Part shown: positions 33,898 through 42,760 of the stretch, piece by piece
Layout of the letters: each line of letters opens with the position of its first letter
How positions within the stretch are numbered: the first letter of the stretch is position 1
Assembly: GCF_021608135.1 (NCBI RefSeq)
Contig: NZ_JAKIHL010000001.1
Location: forward strand, 62,001 to 126,000
DNA: 64,000 nucleotides
Reading direction: 5' to 3'
Origin: Microaerobacter geothermalis
GTDB lineage: Bacteria > Bacillota > Bacilli > DSM-22679
Translations under genes and position numbers: made by a program
Notes under the pieces: generated by a model
The model's database searches: none
Told to the model about the DNA's origin: nothing
Seen by the model: the letters and a program-made list of their open reading frames with translations, nothing else

Positions 33898-35075
33898 ATA
33901 AGATAGACACATTTATTCTAAATCCGCGGTTATCTAAGACCATTCAATCTATTCCTCCTTCAGGTATCCGGCGTTTTTTTGACCTGGCTTCGTCCATGGC
34001 AGGGGTGATTTCTTTAGGGGTTGGAGAACCGGACTTTGTCACCCCCTGGAAAATGAGAGAAGCCAGCATTTCAGCATTGGAAAGAGGGTATACCACATAC
34101 ACCGCGAATAGCGGACTTCCCGAATTAAAGAAGGAAATTAGTAAATACCTGCAGCGGGAATTTCGTTTAGATTATAACCCTGAGAAGGAGATTGTGGTGA
34201 CTGTCGGTGCCAGTGAAGCCATTGATATTGCTTTAAGGGCAATCTTAGACCCGGGGGATGAAGTAATCGTGGTTGAACCCAGTTATGTGTCATATGCTCC
34301 AGTGGTTTCCTTGGCGGGGGGGATTCCGGTAACGGTTGCCACAGATAAAACAAGTTCATTTAAGTTAACGCCGGAAGCTTTTGAAGAAAAGATCAGCAGA
34401 AGGACTAAAGCCGTTATTTTTTGTTACCCCAATAATCCAACCGGAGCCATTATGACTGGAAAAGAATTGGAGAGAGTAGCGGAAATAGTGGTTAAACATG
34501 ATCTGTTGGTGATTTCTGATGAAATATATGCAGAATTAACCTATGACCGGAAACATGATTCCTTTGCGGCCATCAAGGGAATGTTTGACAGAACCATATT
34601 AATTTCTGGTTTCTCCAAAGCATTTGCCATGACCGGATGGCGAATCGGATTTGCAGCTGGTCCTCCGGATGTGATACAGGCGATGATCAAAATCCATCAG
34701 TACACCATTCTTTGCGCCCCCATTATGGGACAGATGGCTGCCATAGAAGCCTTGAAAAATGGAATGCGGGAAAAAGATGAAATGGTGAACAGTTATCGTC
34801 AAAGAAGAAATTATATGGTAAAGGCCTTGCGAGAGATTGGATTGTCTACCCATGAACCCGAGGGCGCATTTTATATGTTTCCTTCCATTGAAAGTACCGG
34901 ATTAACCTCTGAAGAGTTTGCGGAAGGACTGATCATGAAGGAAAAGGTGGCCGTTGTACCAGGTAATGTATTTGGACAGGGTGGAGAAGGCCATATTCGT
35001 TGCTCTTATGCCACATCCATGGAGCAGCTTCAAGAAGCAGTGAAAAGAATCAAAAGATACTTGGATTCGTTATAA
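33894..35075 (+). CDS. alaT: Alanine-type class I aminotransferase
   Basis: A 393-residue PLP aminotransferase, fold type I. Motifs: LGVGEPDFVTP, YTANSGLPELKKEI, CYPNNPTGAI, ISDEIYAELTYD and the PLP lysine in ISGFSKAFAMTGWRIGF (about residue 237). Coupling to an Lrp-type regulator through a 4-base overlap points to AlaT (YugH), which makes alanine from pyruvate, though PatA-type activity cannot be excluded. Confidence 0.88.
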   Translation: MNKIDTFILNPRLSKTIQSIPPSGIRRFFDLASSMAGVISLGVGEPDFVTPWKMREASISALERGYTTYTANSGLPELKKEISKYLQREFRLDYNPEKEIVVTVGASEAIDIALRAILDPGDEVIVVEPSYVSYAPVVSLAGGIPVTVATDKTSSFKLTPEAFEEKISRRTKAVIFCYPNNPTGAIMTGKELERVAEIVVKHDLLVISDEIYAELTYDRKHDSFAAIKGMFDRTILISGFSKAFAMTGWRIGFAAGPPDVIQAMIKIHQYTILCAPIMGQMAAIEALKNGMREKDEMVNSYRQRRNYMVKALREIGLSTHEPEGAFYMFPSIESTGLTSEEFAEGLIMKEKVAVVPGNVFGQGGEGHIRCSYATSMEQLQEAVKRIKRYLDSL

Positions 35076-35141
35076 AGAGAAACTTCAAAGACGGGATTAT
35101 GGTGGAATAACATCAATCTAACTTAGAGGAAGGGATACAGC

Positions 35142-35846
35142 ATGGCAACAAACAAACTCCTGGCCATATTCGCTCATCCTGATGATGAAACCGTTTCATG
35201 TGCAGGAACCTTAGCCCTATTAGCAGAGTCTGGATGGGATCTAACATTAATATGTGCTACCCGAGGGGAGAAAGGAAGACGAATGGGGAAGCCTCCTTTT
35301 ACCACAAGAGAACAGCTTCCATTTGTCAGAGAGCAGGAATTAAAGAAGGCCTGTGAGGTATTAGGGGTGAGTAACCCTATTTTTCTGGATATTCCCGATA
35401 AAGAAGTGGAGGAAGCGGAGAAGAGGGATCTTGAAGAACGATTGATCTCTTACATACAGGAGATAAAACCGGTAATCGTCATTACCTTCGGGTTAATGGG
35501 AAGATTTGCTTACCATCCCGACCATCGCGCCATTTCTCGTGCGGCAACAGCTGCCTTTTATAAAGCTAAAACAGCGAAGGAATTGTACTATCCCCTTTTT
35601 CAGTATGAAGCACTGGATCCCAAGTTGATTGAAATTTCTTCCGAGAGTATTGTAGCAGTAAATATTGAGAAAACATGGACTAAGAAGGTGTTGGCATATA
35701 AAAAACATTTAACCCAATTTCAGCAGGAAGATTGGCTGTGGGGAGATAACAGGATGGTGGAAACAAAGATTCCCCGAAAGGAGTATTTTATTAAAGTGTA
35801 TAGTGAAAGCACGAATTTTCTTCTTGAGGAGAACCTTATCGGATAA
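35142..35846 (+). CDS. bshB2: Bacillithiol biosynthesis deacetylase BshB2
   Basis: A 234-residue PIG-L/LmbE family deacetylase. Zinc-binding AHPDDE at residues 11-16 and HPDH in FAYHPDHRAIS near residue 127 are present, as are CATRGEKGRRMGKPPFTTRE and LDIPDKEVEE of the BshB2 branch. It removes acetate from GlcNAc-malate during bacillithiol synthesis (BshB1 usually being the main enzyme). GAGGAAGGG lies 6-7 bases before the ATG. Bacillithiol would help to buffer NO and metal stress in this host. Confidence 0.88.
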   Translation: MATNKLLAIFAHPDDETVSCAGTLALLAESGWDLTLICATRGEKGRRMGKPPFTTREQLPFVREQELKKACEVLGVSNPIFLDIPDKEVEEAEKRDLEERLISYIQEIKPVIVITFGLMGRFAYHPDHRAISRAATAAFYKAKTAKELYYPLFQYEALDPKLIEISSESIVAVNIEKTWTKKVLAYKKHLTQFQQEDWLWGDNRMVETKIPRKEYFIKVYSESTNFLLEENLIG

Positions 35847-35954
35847 CGATAATTATGCATTATTTAAGTTGTTGGGGAGTGATGGGATTTGTACTGATTC
35901 CTATCATAAGGTGATTGAAATGGCGATAAATACCATCAATAGGGAGAGGAAATA

Positions 35955-36734
35955 ATGTCCGTGATTCAACTTCAGAATATTTCGTGGGTTAGAGAAGATA
36001 AGACCATACTGAATCAAGTAAACTGGCAAGTGAATCGGGGAGAACATTGGGCTATAGTGGGACTTAATGGATCCGGAAAGACCTCTCTGCTCCATATGAT
36101 CGTGGGATATGAATGGCCAACTAAGGGGAAGGTTTCTGTACTGGGGCAGGAATTTGGAAAATGTGATGTAAGAGAGCTTCGTAAATCTATAGGATGGGTA
36201 AGCTCTTCTTTCCAGGAACGAATTTATGGTCAGGATTTGGTCCATGACGTTGTTTTAAGCGGAAAATTTGCTTCTATTGGGATATATGAAGAAACCGATG
36301 AGCGGGATCACGAGAAAGTGAAAAATCTTCTGGAACAGTTTGGACTGATCAAACTATCAAACCAATTCTATCGGTTTCTTTCCCAGGGTGAAAAACAAAA
36401 GGTTCTTATCGCCAGAGCCTTAATGGCTTCTCCCCAGCTTCTTATTTTGGACGAATCCTGCTCTGGTTTGGACATATTATCCAGGGAAATGGTTTTGGAT
36501 ATGGTAAAGGTTTTAGGAGAAGATCCAGAAGGACCTACCATTATCTATGTCACTCACCACGTAGAAGAAATTCTTCCTGTGATCAGCCATGTTCTTTTGC
36601 TTGAAGATGGGAAAGTGGCAGCAGCGGGAGAGAAAAAAGAGGTATTAACAGAAGGGATATTATCACGTATTTTTCAGCTGCCTTTGCAGTTGGAGTGGAA
36701 ATTTAATCGTCCTTGGATACAAATAGGGTCATGA
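35955..36734 (+). CDS. ylmA: ABC transporter ATP-binding protein (YlmA-like)
   Basis: A 259-residue ATPase. Walker A GLNGSGKT at 36-43, signature LSQGEKQ near residue 136, Walker B LLILDES near 156, and a switch histidine in YVTHHVEE. The sequence resembles YlmA and PhnC/ModF-like soluble ATPases that lack an adjacent permease; none is visible here, so either it works alone or its partner is elsewhere. GGGAGAGG lies before the ATG. Monocistronic with a terminator. Confidence 0.82.
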   Translation: MSVIQLQNISWVREDKTILNQVNWQVNRGEHWAIVGLNGSGKTSLLHMIVGYEWPTKGKVSVLGQEFGKCDVRELRKSIGWVSSSFQERIYGQDLVHDVVLSGKFASIGIYEETDERDHEKVKNLLEQFGLIKLSNQFYRFLSQGEKQKVLIARALMASPQLLILDESCSGLDILSREMVLDMVKVLGEDPEGPTIIYVTHHVEEILPVISHVLLLEDGKVAAAGEKKEVLTEGILSRIFQLPLQLEWKFNRPWIQIGS

Positions 36735-36754
36735 ATAACACACATGTCTATGTA

Positions 36755-36796
36755 AAAGGTTTTGGAGAAGAAAATGTTACCAGAACCTTTTTTTTT
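36755..36796 (+). terminator. Terminator after the ABC ATPase gene
   Basis: A 10-bp stem AAGGTTTTGG/CCAGAACCTT (one G-U pair) with a 14-base loop and T9 tail. Confidence 0.88.
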
Positions 36797-36908
36797 CGCG
36801 AAATTCATAAAAAGTTCACGAATCCTTCAATGTAACACCGGATCATTCCTTTACAATAGTAAAAAGAGTGTTTGTAAAAAGAGTGCTACATGAAATGGGG
36901 AGAAATAT

Positions 36909-37898
36909 GTGAACAAAAACCTACTTCTTCTAATAGCTGTCTTTATATTGCTGATTTCTTTAATTATTTACGTAAATTGGGAAGAGGAGAAACAGGTATA
37001 TCATATTGGCATATTAATTGCAAACGATAGTAGATATGATAAGGTAAGAGGATTAAAGGATGAACTGGAAACCTTGGGGTTCTATGAAGGTGAGAATACG
37101 GTTTATCATGAATATCAGTCAAAATACGGAGAGGATATAGTATATCAAGCTTCAACACTTCTTGCTAACCCTTTGGATATTATTGTTACCGCAGGTGGAG
37201 TAGAAACACTGATTATTAAAAATCTAAATCCTGATGTTCCCGTAGTCTTTATTGGGGTAGCCTCTCCTGAAGAATGGGGATTAGTGGCGGGACATAAAGG
37301 AGGATCCAATATCACAGGAATTGATAATGGCCAAATTGATGTGATCGGGAAAAGGCTAGAATTATTAGCAAAAATAAATCCGAAAGTAAAAAAAATCATG
37401 GTCTTAACGGATAAAAAAGCTCCACCTACATCAATTGCCATCTCAGAGACCTTGTCTTCAATCCATTTATTAGATCTTAACTATGATATTGTTTCTATAG
37501 AAAATTCTCAGGAAGTAAGGGAGCTAATAAGTGATCAGAATTTTGATTATCAAGCAATACTTCCTTTACCCAGTTTCGTCCTTGAGGAAGTTTTAGTCAA
37601 TGAACTCCCTCTATTAAAAGAAAAAAGAATATTTGTTATGGGAGCCTACCCGGAACAAGTGGAGAAGGGAATGTATATGGCTTACGGATCTTCCTTTTAC
37701 GAACAAGGAGTCCAAGCGGCACATCTTGTTTCAAAGGTTTTGTGGGGTTCCAGTGTTACATCGATTCCGATAGAACATCCGGAAAGATATTTATTGAAGG
37801 CCAATTACAATTCCCTGTTAGACATTGGATGGGAGCTGGATGAGAAAAAACAATCCATCTTTGATGAAATTATTTATTTAGGAGAAATCATAAAATGA
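36909..37898 (+). CDS. Membrane-anchored ABC-type substrate-binding protein used as a sensor
   Basis: A 329-residue protein with GTG start after ATGGGGAG. One N-terminal helix (about 5-23) without a lipobox anchors a periplasmic-binding-protein fold of the ABC_sub_bind (PF04392) type: HIGILIANDSRYDKVRGL, YHEYQSKYGE, PLDIIVTAGGVETLI, PVVFIGVASPEEWGL and the long KANYNSLLDIGWELD end. No permease or ATPase gene is next to it; it overlaps a histidine kinase by four bases (ATGA) and an NtrC-type regulator follows. It therefore probably presents an extracellular ligand to the kinase, as TorT does for TorS. The ligand may be the oxyanion reduced by the downstream molybdoenzyme (inference). Confidence 0.8.
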   Translation: MNKNLLLLIAVFILLISLIIYVNWEEEKQVYHIGILIANDSRYDKVRGLKDELETLGFYEGENTVYHEYQSKYGEDIVYQASTLLANPLDIIVTAGGVETLIIKNLNPDVPVVFIGVASPEEWGLVAGHKGGSNITGIDNGQIDVIGKRLELLAKINPKVKKIMVLTDKKAPPTSIAISETLSSIHLLDLNYDIVSIENSQEVRELISDQNFDYQAILPLPSFVLEEVLVNELPLLKEKRIFVMGAYPEQVEKGMYMAYGSSFYEQGVQAAHLVSKVLWGSSVTSIPIEHPERYLLKANYNSLLDIGWELDEKKQSIFDEIIYLGEIIK

Positions 37899-40108
37899 GA
37901 ATGAAATCCTTTTGGCAGCAAGTGATACCCTGGAACAAGATAAAGGTAAAAATACTCGTCTTTGGCCTATCCATGTCCATTATCCCTTTTATTCTTTTAG
38001 GTATTCTTAATATCTATTCCGGTCAAGAAAAAATGGAAGAATTCCTGCAAACCAAACATTCGGTGATTATCCAGAACTCTGTAGAAAAGCTGGAAATGAC
38101 AATTTATCATGTTTTGAATCAGCTTAAGATGTTGAGGGATACGGGATTAGTTCATCACCAAAATGATGATTTGTATTTTTTATTTGGGGGGTTTTTAAAA
38201 AATGTTCCGATGGCAGACAGCATTATATGGATTAATGAAGATGGAGAAATCAATTTTAGGTTAGAAAGAAGAAGTGTAATAACGGCTAAAAATAATAACA
38301 TGATCAATAATCAGGAACTTTTAAACACGTTAGCAGAAGGAAAGGATTACTTAGGAGACGTTCAGGTATCCGAAACTGGTTTAACCATGCAATTGGCAGT
38401 ACCCATCCATCGTGTGAATCAGGGCAATGGGGGATTAATTGTAAACATTAATCTAAAGAGTCTTTTCTCTAAAATCGTTTCCAAGCCCATAGGGGAAAAT
38501 GCTTATATTTATATTTTAGATAAAGATTATCGTCTCATTGGACATAAAGATTTTAGCAAAGTTCTTTACTTTGATAATCATTCAGAGGATAGCCTTTATA
38601 GAAATTTGTTTCAAAAGAAGGATCTCACCAAGAATCAACCGGTATTTCTTCAATCGTATGTTTCTTTGGAAGAGAAGGAAGTGGTTGGAACCATTCAAAC
38701 CGTTCCATTAACCAATTGGATGGTTGTATTGGAGCAGTATGAAAGAGACGCTTTCCAATCAGGCCGTCAATTAGTCATGAATTTAACTTTATATACACTT
38801 CTCACTGCTTCGGTCGTTTCAGTCATCAGCATTATCTTTGCATTATTTTTTAGTAAGCCCATCGAAAAGATTGAAAAAGGCGTAAAAAATGTTACGGAAG
38901 GAGATATGAATACTGAGATAGATATCCAGACCAGTGATGAAATCGGAAGCTTGGCCCATTCCTTTAACAGTATGATGAGAAAATTAAAGGAAAATTCTGA
39001 TCGGCTAATTGAGGAAAAAAAGCGCCTGGATACTGTTGTTAGTGGGCTTGGTATGGGATTAATTCTTCTTGATCACGATTTTAAGTTAAGATGGGTTAAT
39101 AAAACAATAGAAAACTGGTTTGGTGATCCCGATTATTTAATTGGAAAGCATTGTGGGCAAACCATTGGTCGTGATTGTGGATTTTGTGAGTCATGTCCAG
39201 CCTTGACAAAGGAAATTGTCCTTGAAGACAGCAAGGAGATTGTAACCACCCGAGTCATCCGTGGCAAGACAAGATATTTTAGGCATCAGGTATTTGTGCT
39301 GCACTCCTCAAAACAGGAACATTCCTCTTATCTTGAGGTGATTGAAGATATTACCGAAAAAAGAGAAATGGAGCTAATGGTTCATCAGGCGGATAAATTG
39401 GCTGCCATCGGGTTGTTGGCATCCGGATTGGCTCATGAAATCAATAATCCATTAGGAGTTTTATCTATTTATAGCGAGGATTTGCAAGACAGACTAAAGG
39501 AAGAAGACGTTAATCAACTTTATCAATCAGGTGAAATTGAGCGGTATTTAGAAACCATACAAAAACAAATTGATCGTTGTAAAACAATTACTCAAAATCT
39601 ATTAAACTTTTCACGAAAAAGCACAAAGGAACTAGAGCCAGTTTCTGTTCATGAAACAATCAATGAAGTAACGGTGCTTTTACACCATAAGATTAAAAAG
39701 AATCATATATTGTTGGAACAGAATTTCGCATCGAAGGATCCTCTTGTTTTAGCAAAGTCAGGAGAAATCCATCAAGTGATTTTAAACATTCTTACTAATG
39801 CCATTGATGCTGTAGAAGGTAAACAGGGAGTCATTCAAATTTCCACCTATGATGCGAAAGGAAAGCTTTATATTGAAATAAAGGATAACGGAATAGGAAT
39901 TACGGAAGAGGAGAGAAAAAGGGTATTTGAACCCTTTTATACCACAAAACCGCCGGGTAAAGGAACAGGGTTAGGCTTATCGGTATGCTATGGTTTGATT
40001 AAAAATCTGGGTGGGAATATCTATCTTGAAAGCACTTGGAAAAAGGGGACTTTAGTTCGATTAGAATTTCCGCATTGGAGGGAGGGGGATAAAGATGAAT
40101 CAAGATAA
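37895..40108 (+). CDS. Sensor histidine kinase (dCache-HAMP-PAS-HisKA-HATPase)
   Basis: A 737-residue kinase. Helix 1 (about 17-40), an extracellular Cache-type domain to about 290, helix 2 (about 295-320), HAMP (KPIEKIEKGVKNVTEGDMNTEID), then a PAS domain (about 385-490) with four cysteines C420, C428, C431 and C434 (CGQTIGRDCGFCESCP). HisKA follows with H514 in SGLAHEINNPLG, then an ATPase domain with NILTNAIDAV, DNGIGI and GKGTGLGLSVCYG. The cysteine set may bind a metal or Fe-S centre or form disulfides. It is coupled to the binding protein and overlaps the regulator gene by 14 bases, so the three make one signalling unit. Confidence 0.9.
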   Translation: MRMKSFWQQVIPWNKIKVKILVFGLSMSIIPFILLGILNIYSGQEKMEEFLQTKHSVIIQNSVEKLEMTIYHVLNQLKMLRDTGLVHHQNDDLYFLFGGFLKNVPMADSIIWINEDGEINFRLERRSVITAKNNNMINNQELLNTLAEGKDYLGDVQVSETGLTMQLAVPIHRVNQGNGGLIVNINLKSLFSKIVSKPIGENAYIYILDKDYRLIGHKDFSKVLYFDNHSEDSLYRNLFQKKDLTKNQPVFLQSYVSLEEKEVVGTIQTVPLTNWMVVLEQYERDAFQSGRQLVMNLTLYTLLTASVVSVISIIFALFFSKPIEKIEKGVKNVTEGDMNTEIDIQTSDEIGSLAHSFNSMMRKLKENSDRLIEEKKRLDTVVSGLGMGLILLDHDFKLRWVNKTIENWFGDPDYLIGKHCGQTIGRDCGFCESCPALTKEIVLEDSKEIVTTRVIRGKTRYFRHQVFVLHSSKQEHSSYLEVIEDITEKREMELMVHQADKLAAIGLLASGLAHEINNPLGVLSIYSEDLQDRLKEEDVNQLYQSGEIERYLETIQKQIDRCKTITQNLLNFSRKSTKELEPVSVHETINEVTVLLHHKIKKNHILLEQNFASKDPLVLAKSGEIHQVILNILTNAIDAVEGKQGVIQISTYDAKGKLYIEIKDNGIGITEEERKRVFEPFYTTKPPGKGTGLGLSVCYGLIKNLGGNIYLESTWKKGTLVRLEFPHWREGDKDESR

Positions 40109-41438
40109 CATCACTATTTTAGTTGTTGATGATGAAGAAGAATTTCGAACCTTATTACGCTCCCGACTTTCCAGAAAGGGCTATCACGTTTTTGAAGCTG
40201 CTGATGGAAGAAAAGCTTTAGAAATCATTGAGGCCCATCCTGTTGATGTGGTTTTACTGGATCTACGAATGCCGGAAATGGATGGGATGACTTTTCTCGA
40301 AAAGAATAAACGATCCGTTCAGGTCATCGTACTTACTGGCCATGGCAGTGTGGAAACAGCCATTGAAGCGATGAAAAAAGGGGCGTATGATTATCTGACG
40401 AAGCCCTATAACATGAAGGAATTAGAAGCCTTAATTGAAAAAGCATCCGAAAAAAGCAGATTAACGGTTGAGAATCAGCATTTAAAGGATTTGATGAGAA
40501 CGAAAGTACGGGAGCGGGGAATTATTGCTGAAAGTCCATTCATGAAAGAGATTTTGTTCATGGCAACCAGGGTGGCGAAAACTGATTCACCTGTCCTCTT
40601 ATTAGGTGAAAGCGGAACAGGAAAAGAGGTTTTAGCTCAATTCATATATGAGGAGAGCTTGAGAAATAACAAACCCTTTATTCCCATCAATATGGGTGCT
40701 ATACCGGAAACTGTATTGGAGAGTGAACTGTTTGGACATGAAAAAGGTGCATTTACCGGTGCCATGAACCAAAAAAAAGGTCTTTTTGAGTTAGCAGATG
40801 GGGGAACGTTATTTTTAGACGAGATTGGAGATATGCCTCTACCCTTGCAAGTCAAATTATTAAGATTCTTGGAAGCAGGAGAATATCGGCGGGTTGGAGG
40901 GAATCAGGTTCTAAAGGTAAATGTTCGGATCATTGCAGCAACCAATGTCAATTTGGAAGAAAAAGTTGCTCTTGAACAGTTTCGTTCTGATTTATATTAT
41001 CGTCTTCATGTGTTTAAAATTGAAATTCCACCTCTCCGGGAAAGAAGGGAAGATATCCTACCTTTAGCCCATTATTTCTTAGCTAAATATGATGCATCCA
41101 AGGTATTTTCCGAAGAAGCGGTGAAGGCTCTCCTTCAATATCATTACCCTGGGAATATAAGGGAACTGTCACATATGATTGAAAGAGGATGTATCTTGGC
41201 TCCAGAAAAAACCATTAAAGAAGATCATATCTTTTCAAATACCGAAATCTCCAAAAATAAAGCTCTACCTCATCAAATAAAGGATAACTTATTCCTTCCA
41301 TTACGAGAAATTGAAAGGCAATATATATTGCAGGTACTAGATCATACGGAAGGTAATAAAAAGAAAGCTGCTGACATTTTAGGAATAAGCGTTAGAAACT
41401 TATATCGAAAGCTTAATGAATATGAAGGGGAAGCGTGA
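40095..41438 (+). CDS. NtrC-family sigma-54-dependent response regulator
   Basis: A 447-residue regulator. Receiver domain with acidic DDEEE near the start, phospho-acceptor Asp in VVLLDLRMPEMDG (about residue 54) and lysine in LTKPYN; central AAA+ domain with Walker A GESGTGKE, the sigma-54 contact loop GAFTGA in FGHEKGAFTGAMNQKKG and FLDEIGDMPL; C-terminal Fis-type helix-turn-helix (YILQVLDHTEGNKKKAADILGISVRNLYRKL). It must drive a sigma-54 promoter, and one lies 97 bases after its stop, ahead of tatA. The gene overlaps its kinase. It should bind inverted repeats near 41431-41470. Confidence 0.93.
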   Translation: MNQDNITILVVDDEEEFRTLLRSRLSRKGYHVFEAADGRKALEIIEAHPVDVVLLDLRMPEMDGMTFLEKNKRSVQVIVLTGHGSVETAIEAMKKGAYDYLTKPYNMKELEALIEKASEKSRLTVENQHLKDLMRTKVRERGIIAESPFMKEILFMATRVAKTDSPVLLLGESGTGKEVLAQFIYEESLRNNKPFIPINMGAIPETVLESELFGHEKGAFTGAMNQKKGLFELADGGTLFLDEIGDMPLPLQVKLLRFLEAGEYRRVGGNQVLKVNVRIIAATNVNLEEKVALEQFRSDLYYRLHVFKIEIPPLRERREDILPLAHYFLAKYDASKVFSEEAVKALLQYHYPGNIRELSHMIERGCILAPEKTIKEDHIFSNTEISKNKALPHQIKDNLFLPLREIERQYILQVLDHTEGNKKKAADILGISVRNLYRKLNEYEGEA

Positions 41439-41478
41439 CAGGATGTCATAAGCGTGACAAAAAGTCATGCTTTTTTTT
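41431..41478 (+). promoter_or_regulatory. Repeated TGAC-N5-GTCA palindromes: terminator and possible activator sites
   Basis: AAGCGTGACA occurs twice, at 41431-41440 and 41450-41459, 19 bases apart. Each heads an imperfect palindrome TGAC-N5-GTCA (41436-41448 and 41455-41467). The first overlaps the stop codon of the regulator gene. The second forms a 7-bp hairpin GCGTGAC/GTCATGC followed by T8, a clear terminator. A further GACATGTC lies at 41484-41491. At about 70-100 bases before the -24/-12 promoter they are also well placed as enhancer sites for the NtrC-type regulator. Confidence 0.6.
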
Positions 41479-41534
41479 ATGCCGACATGTCATGATATCC
41501 CGAGAGTTAGACTCAAAGAACCGTACAGGATGTT

Positions 41535-41550
41535 TGGCATGGCATTTGCA
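41535..41550 (+). promoter_or_regulatory. Sigma-54 (-24/-12) promoter of the tatA-molybdoenzyme operon
   Basis: TGGCATGGCATTTGCA contains the invariant GG (41536-41537) and GC (41548-41549) separated by exactly 10 bases, and fits the TGGCA-N6-TTGCA consensus closely. Transcription would begin near 41561, about 20 bases before tatA. Confidence 0.85.
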
Positions 41551-41581
41551 ATATCTATGTTTATCGAAAGGAGGATGAACC

Positions 41582-41791
41582 ATGTTATCTAATATTGGCA
41601 TTCCGGGTCTTATTTTAATTTTGGTGTTAGCACTTATTATTTTTGGTCCTAAGAAGCTTCCCGAAATTGGGAGAGCCTTTGGACAAACGTTGAAAGAATT
41701 TAAAAAGTCAGCTCGTGAGTTGACCAGTGATGTGGTAGATGAGATTTCAGATGATTTCCAAACAAAACAGAAAATGACGCAAGAAAGATAA
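41582..41791 (+). CDS. tatA: Twin-arginine translocase subunit TatA
   Basis: A 69-residue TatA: short N-terminal helix ([21 protein letters not shown]), the [14 protein letters not shown] amphipathic hinge and a charged tail. AAGGAGG lies 7 bases before the ATG. It is the first gene after the sigma-54 promoter and precedes the reductase, whose catalytic subunit carries a twin-arginine signal. A dedicated TatA in the operon suggests extra export capacity made on demand. No TatC lies nearby. Confidence 0.93.
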   Translation: MLSNIGIPGLILILVLALIIFGPKKLPEIGRAFGQTLKEFKKSARELTSDVVDEISDDFQTKQKMTQER

Positions 41792-41810
41792 GGAAATAGG
41801 GGTGAGGGGA

Positions 41811-42701
41811 ATGGGAATTTTCTCAAAGGGTGAATTCACCGAAAAAGATTGGAATCATTTGCTTGATCGTGCTTTGCCGGATGCAAAACAGGAAATGGCC
41901 AAATCGCCTTATGATAGCGAATTAGGCTTTAATATGGCAAAGGATGCCAGAAGGGTTATTAATGGATCTTTAAGTCTTGAGGATTTTCATAAGAAATATT
42001 CCTCTTCTTTAGTAAAAGAGTTTGGTAAGGAATATGTTTCTGAAACGCCACCGAGGAGAACTGGAAAGGGTCCACAGTGGGCAATGGTGATTGATTTGCG
42101 AAAATGTGTGGGTTGTGATACTTGTACCGTCTCGTGCAAGGCAGAAAATCGAACGCCACCTGGAATGAGTTACAATATCGTACTTGAAACTGAGGTTGGT
42201 CAATACCCGAATGTAGCGAGGATCAACTTACCAAGACCTTGTATGCAATGTGAAAAACCACCCTGTGCACAGGTTTGCCCTACAAGAGCAACCTATAAAT
42301 TAGATAATGGGATTGTTGTAATTGACAATGACCGATGTATTGGCTGTCGTTATTGCATGGTAGCGTGTCCATACGGTGCACGTTCCTTCGATTTCGGAAA
42401 ATCCTATGAGGATGAAATGATCGGTTTTAATGACGTTACCAGTCCTGAATATGGAGTAGACCGTGGGGAAAGAAAAAAGGGGAAGCTCCCTGAAGGTACC
42501 GTGAGAAAGTGTAGTTTCTGTTACCACCGTTTACAACGCGGAGAAGAGCCTGCCTGTGTAGAAACCTGCATCGGGGATGCTCGATATTTCGGTGATTTAA
42601 ATGATCCAAACAGCAAAGTATCAAAACTTGCTGCAAGTCCACGTGCGTTTCGCTTAAAAGAAGATTTAGGCACTGGGCCGAGTGTCATTTATTTGAAATA
42701 A
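41811..42701 (+). CDS. 4Fe-4S ferredoxin subunit of the molybdoenzyme (TtrB/SrdB-like)
   Basis: About 296 residues from the ATG at 41811 (GGTGAG upstream; a GTG at 41802 is possible). A ~95-residue N-terminal part without cysteines is unusual for the family and has no Tat signal. Four cysteine sets then follow: CVGCDTCTVSC, CMQCEKPPCAQVC, CIGCRYCMVAC and CSFC...CVETC, enough for four clusters in the DmsB/PsrB/TtrB pattern. It would pass electrons from the NrfD-like quinol subunit to the Mo subunit. The order FeS-NrfD-Mo matches ttrBCA and srdBCA. Confidence 0.88.
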   Translation: MGIFSKGEFTEKDWNHLLDRALPDAKQEMAKSPYDSELGFNMAKDARRVINGSLSLEDFHKKYSSSLVKEFGKEYVSETPPRRTGKGPQWAMVIDLRKCVGCDTCTVSCKAENRTPPGMSYNIVLETEVGQYPNVARINLPRPCMQCEKPPCAQVCPTRATYKLDNGIVVIDNDRCIGCRYCMVACPYGARSFDFGKSYEDEMIGFNDVTSPEYGVDRGERKKGKLPEGTVRKCSFCYHRLQRGEEPACVETCIGDARYFGDLNDPNSKVSKLAASPRAFRLKEDLGTGPSVIYLK

Positions 42702-42760
42702 CGTATTAATTGTCTGATTATCTTTGAACAATAACTTACGAGACAAAGGAGAGTTGGGTA

